Assembly: GCA_945867255.1 (NCBI GenBank) | Contig: CAMBHV010000058.1 | Span: forward strand, 1-7,356 | DNA length: 7,356 bases | Reading direction: 5' to 3' | DNA from: an uncultured Clostridia bacterium | GTDB lineage: Bacteria; Bacillota; Clostridia; Oscillospirales; Ruminococcaceae | In this document: positions 6,544 to 7,356 of the stretch, in pieces | How the letters are laid out: every line of letters starts with the position of its first letter | How positions within the stretch are numbered: the stretch's first letter is position 1 | Notes under the pieces: model-generated | Seen by the model: the letters and a program-made list of their open reading frames with translations, nothing else | Told to the model about the DNA's origin: nothing | Database searches by the model: none | Made by a program: the position numbers and the translations under genes

Positions 6544-7202
6544 GGTTGTTCCTCCACAAGATAGCCCACACCTTTCTGCGTACGCACAAGCCCGCCCAAG
6601 CCAATTTCGTCCAGATGGTTACGAAGCCGCGCCACATTTACCGTAAGGGTATTATCATCCGGGAAGGTGTTTTGCCCCCACAAAGCGCAGATAAGGGCAT
6701 CTCGCGTAACGATCTCGCCCTTATGTTCAAACAAAATTTGCAGAATCCGGAACTCATTTTTGGTCAGTTCCCATTTTTTGCCCTCATAATGCAGGCTGGC
6801 ACCTCCCACCGCAAGTGCAGCGCCGGCCTGTGCACCAAATGAATAGGCCCGCCGCAAAAGTGCCTCTACTTTTGCCACTGCTACGGAAAGATCAAATGGT
6901 TTTGTGATGAAGTCATCTGCCCCCATGCTGAGTGCCATAACAATGTTCAGGTTTTCCCCCGCAGCTGAAAGGAACAAAACCGGCACCCGGCTTACCTTTC
7001 TGATTTGCGCACACCAATGATATCCGTCAAAGAATGGAAGTGAGATATCCAGCATCACAAGGTGTGGTTCAAACGCAAGGAAATCTTCCATCACACATTC
7101 GAACAACTCTGTGCGATGTACTTCATACCCCCACTTGGCAAGCGTGCGTTGCAGCACACCTGCAATCGCATCATCATCTTCTACTATCATGATTCTGTAC
7201 AC
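6540..7202 (-). CDS. bceR: BceR-type OmpR/PhoB-family response regulator (GTG start)
   Basis: This 220-residue transcription activator is predicted to switch on the ABC transporter genes when phosphorylated by the adjacent kinase. The receiver domain (about 1-115) shows IMIVEDDD with acidic D9 and D10, the phospho-acceptor D52 in LDISLP, S79 at the switch position and K101 in KPF. The DNA-binding winged helix (about 128-217) contains LTKNEFRILQILFEHKGEIV and ends in RTQKGVGYLVEE, typical of OmpR/PhoB. The GTG at 7202 is chosen because AGGAGG (7211-7216) lies exactly 8 nt before it and translation then starts at the receiver's first strand. An upstream in-frame ATG at 7277 would add 25 residues with no family match and would run through the ribosome binding site. 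It overlaps the kinase gene by 4 nt. The pairing with bceAB-like genes identifies the pathway. Confidence 0.95.
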   Translation of the reverse strand: MYRIMIVEDDDAIAGVLQRTLAKWGYEVHRTELFECVMEDFLAFEPHLVMLDISLPFFDGYHWCAQIRKVSRVPVLFLSAAGENLNIVMALSMGADDFITKPFDLSVAVAKVEALLRRAYSFGAQAGAALAVGGASLHYEGKKWELTKNEFRILQILFEHKGEIVTRDALICALWGQNTFPDDNTLTVNVARLRNHLDEIGLGGLVRTQKGVGYLVEEQP

Positions 7203-7236
7203 AGGGCATCCCTCCTGTTTTATAAAACGGCTCTGC

Positions 7237-7242
7237 ATTGTA
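7237..7242 (-). promoter_or_regulatory. Possible -10 element of the RR/kinase operon
   Basis: TACAAT on the minus strand is the best -10 candidate in the 73-nt gap between the tRNA terminator and the regulator start. No convincing -35 lies 16-18 bp upstream. The gap also holds a perfect 12-bp palindrome, GTTTTATAAAAC (7217-7228), next to the ribosome binding site. The operon must start here because the terminator upstream would stop tRNA transcription, but the exact promoter is uncertain. Confidence 0.3.
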
Positions 7243-7275
7243 CTGTTCTTCAAAGGCAACGACTGGGGAAAACAC

Positions 7276-7306
7276 AAAAAGGCAGGCCCAAAGGCCTGCC
7301 TTTTTT
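7276..7306 (-). terminator. Strong bidirectional-looking terminator after tRNA-Asn
   Basis: A perfect 8-bp stem, GGCAGGCC (7281-7288) with GGCCTGCC (7293-7300), has a CAAA loop. On the minus strand it is followed by T5 (complement of 7276-7280), and on the plus strand by T6 (7301-7306). It begins directly at the tRNA CCA end and insulates the tRNA from the regulator gene. Confidence 0.9.
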
Positions 7307-7356
7307 GGCTCCCCCTGTCTGGCTCGAACAGACGACCCTGCGGTTAACAGCCGCAT
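7306..7356 (-). tRNA. tRNA-Asn (anticodon GUU), 3' portion; 5' part beyond window
   Basis: Read on the minus strand, the visible part holds the complete anticodon arm (stem TGCGG/CCGCA around loop CTGTTAA, with GTT as the anticodon), a short variable loop, a T arm with stem GTCTG/CAGAC and loop TTCGAGC, the 3' acceptor strand AGGGGGA (7310-7316), discriminator G at 7309 and an encoded CCA (7306-7308). The 5' acceptor strand and D arm lie past the right edge; TCCCCCT would be expected there. The anticodon and the TTCGAGC loop make the identity firm. Confidence 0.93.

Noticed and set aside
7203..7277. N-terminal extension of the response regulator to ATG 7277
   Set aside because: It would begin inside the tRNA terminator T-tract and run across AGGAGG; the GTG at 7202 is correctly spaced and starts the receiver domain.
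7174..7356. 60-codon minus-strand open frame at the right edge
   Set aside because: It is a translation of the tRNA-Asn gene, its terminator and the regulator leader.
7306..7356. tRNA-Asn as an attachment site of an integrated element
   Set aside because: No integrase gene or direct repeat of the tRNA 3' end is visible in the window, and the adjoining genes are ordinary chromosomal resistance genes.

Overview
The window looks like a chromosomal segment from a low-to-mid GC Firmicute, most likely a gut-type Clostridia (Oscillospiraceae-like). The clues are strong GGAGG-type ribosome binding sites, a clostridial-style tRNA-Asn, a Bce-type two-component/ABC module, and a CopA that appears to start a second metal-binding domain at its C-terminus. 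The genus cannot be fixed from the sequence. Every gene I can support lies on the minus strand, so the biological order runs from the right edge to the left edge.

Right edge (7276-7356): the 3' part of a tRNA-Asn(GUU) gene with encoded CCA, followed at once by a strong, bidirectional-looking terminator. Next (5545-7202) come an OmpR-type response regulator with a GTG start and an intramembrane-sensing histidine kinase, overlapping by ATGA. A 145-nt gap follows, holding a perfect CTTACA-N4-TGTAAG inverted repeat and an extra half-site 21 bp away. This is a good candidate operator for the regulator. Then (2674-5399) come a BceA-type ABC ATPase and a BceB-type 10-TM permease, also overlapping by ATGA. 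Between the permease stop and its terminator sits a 29-residue membrane miniprotein ORF with an excellent ribosome binding site (2569-2658), the least explained item in the window.

The Bce-type group should work as a sense-and-defend unit. The permease and kinase detect a peptide antibiotic or its lipid II-cycle target, the kinase phosphorylates the regulator, the regulator switches on the ATPase/permease promoter, and the transporter removes or frees the drug from its target. The miniprotein could modulate this complex, but that is inference.

Left part (1-2460): a separate transcription unit with its own promoter, a GC-rich CsoR-like operator at the start site, and a long copA gene for a Cu(I)-exporting P1B-type ATPase. 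copA runs off the left edge still in frame, just where a C-terminal HMA domain seems to begin. No mobile element, CRISPR array or plus-strand gene is supported.
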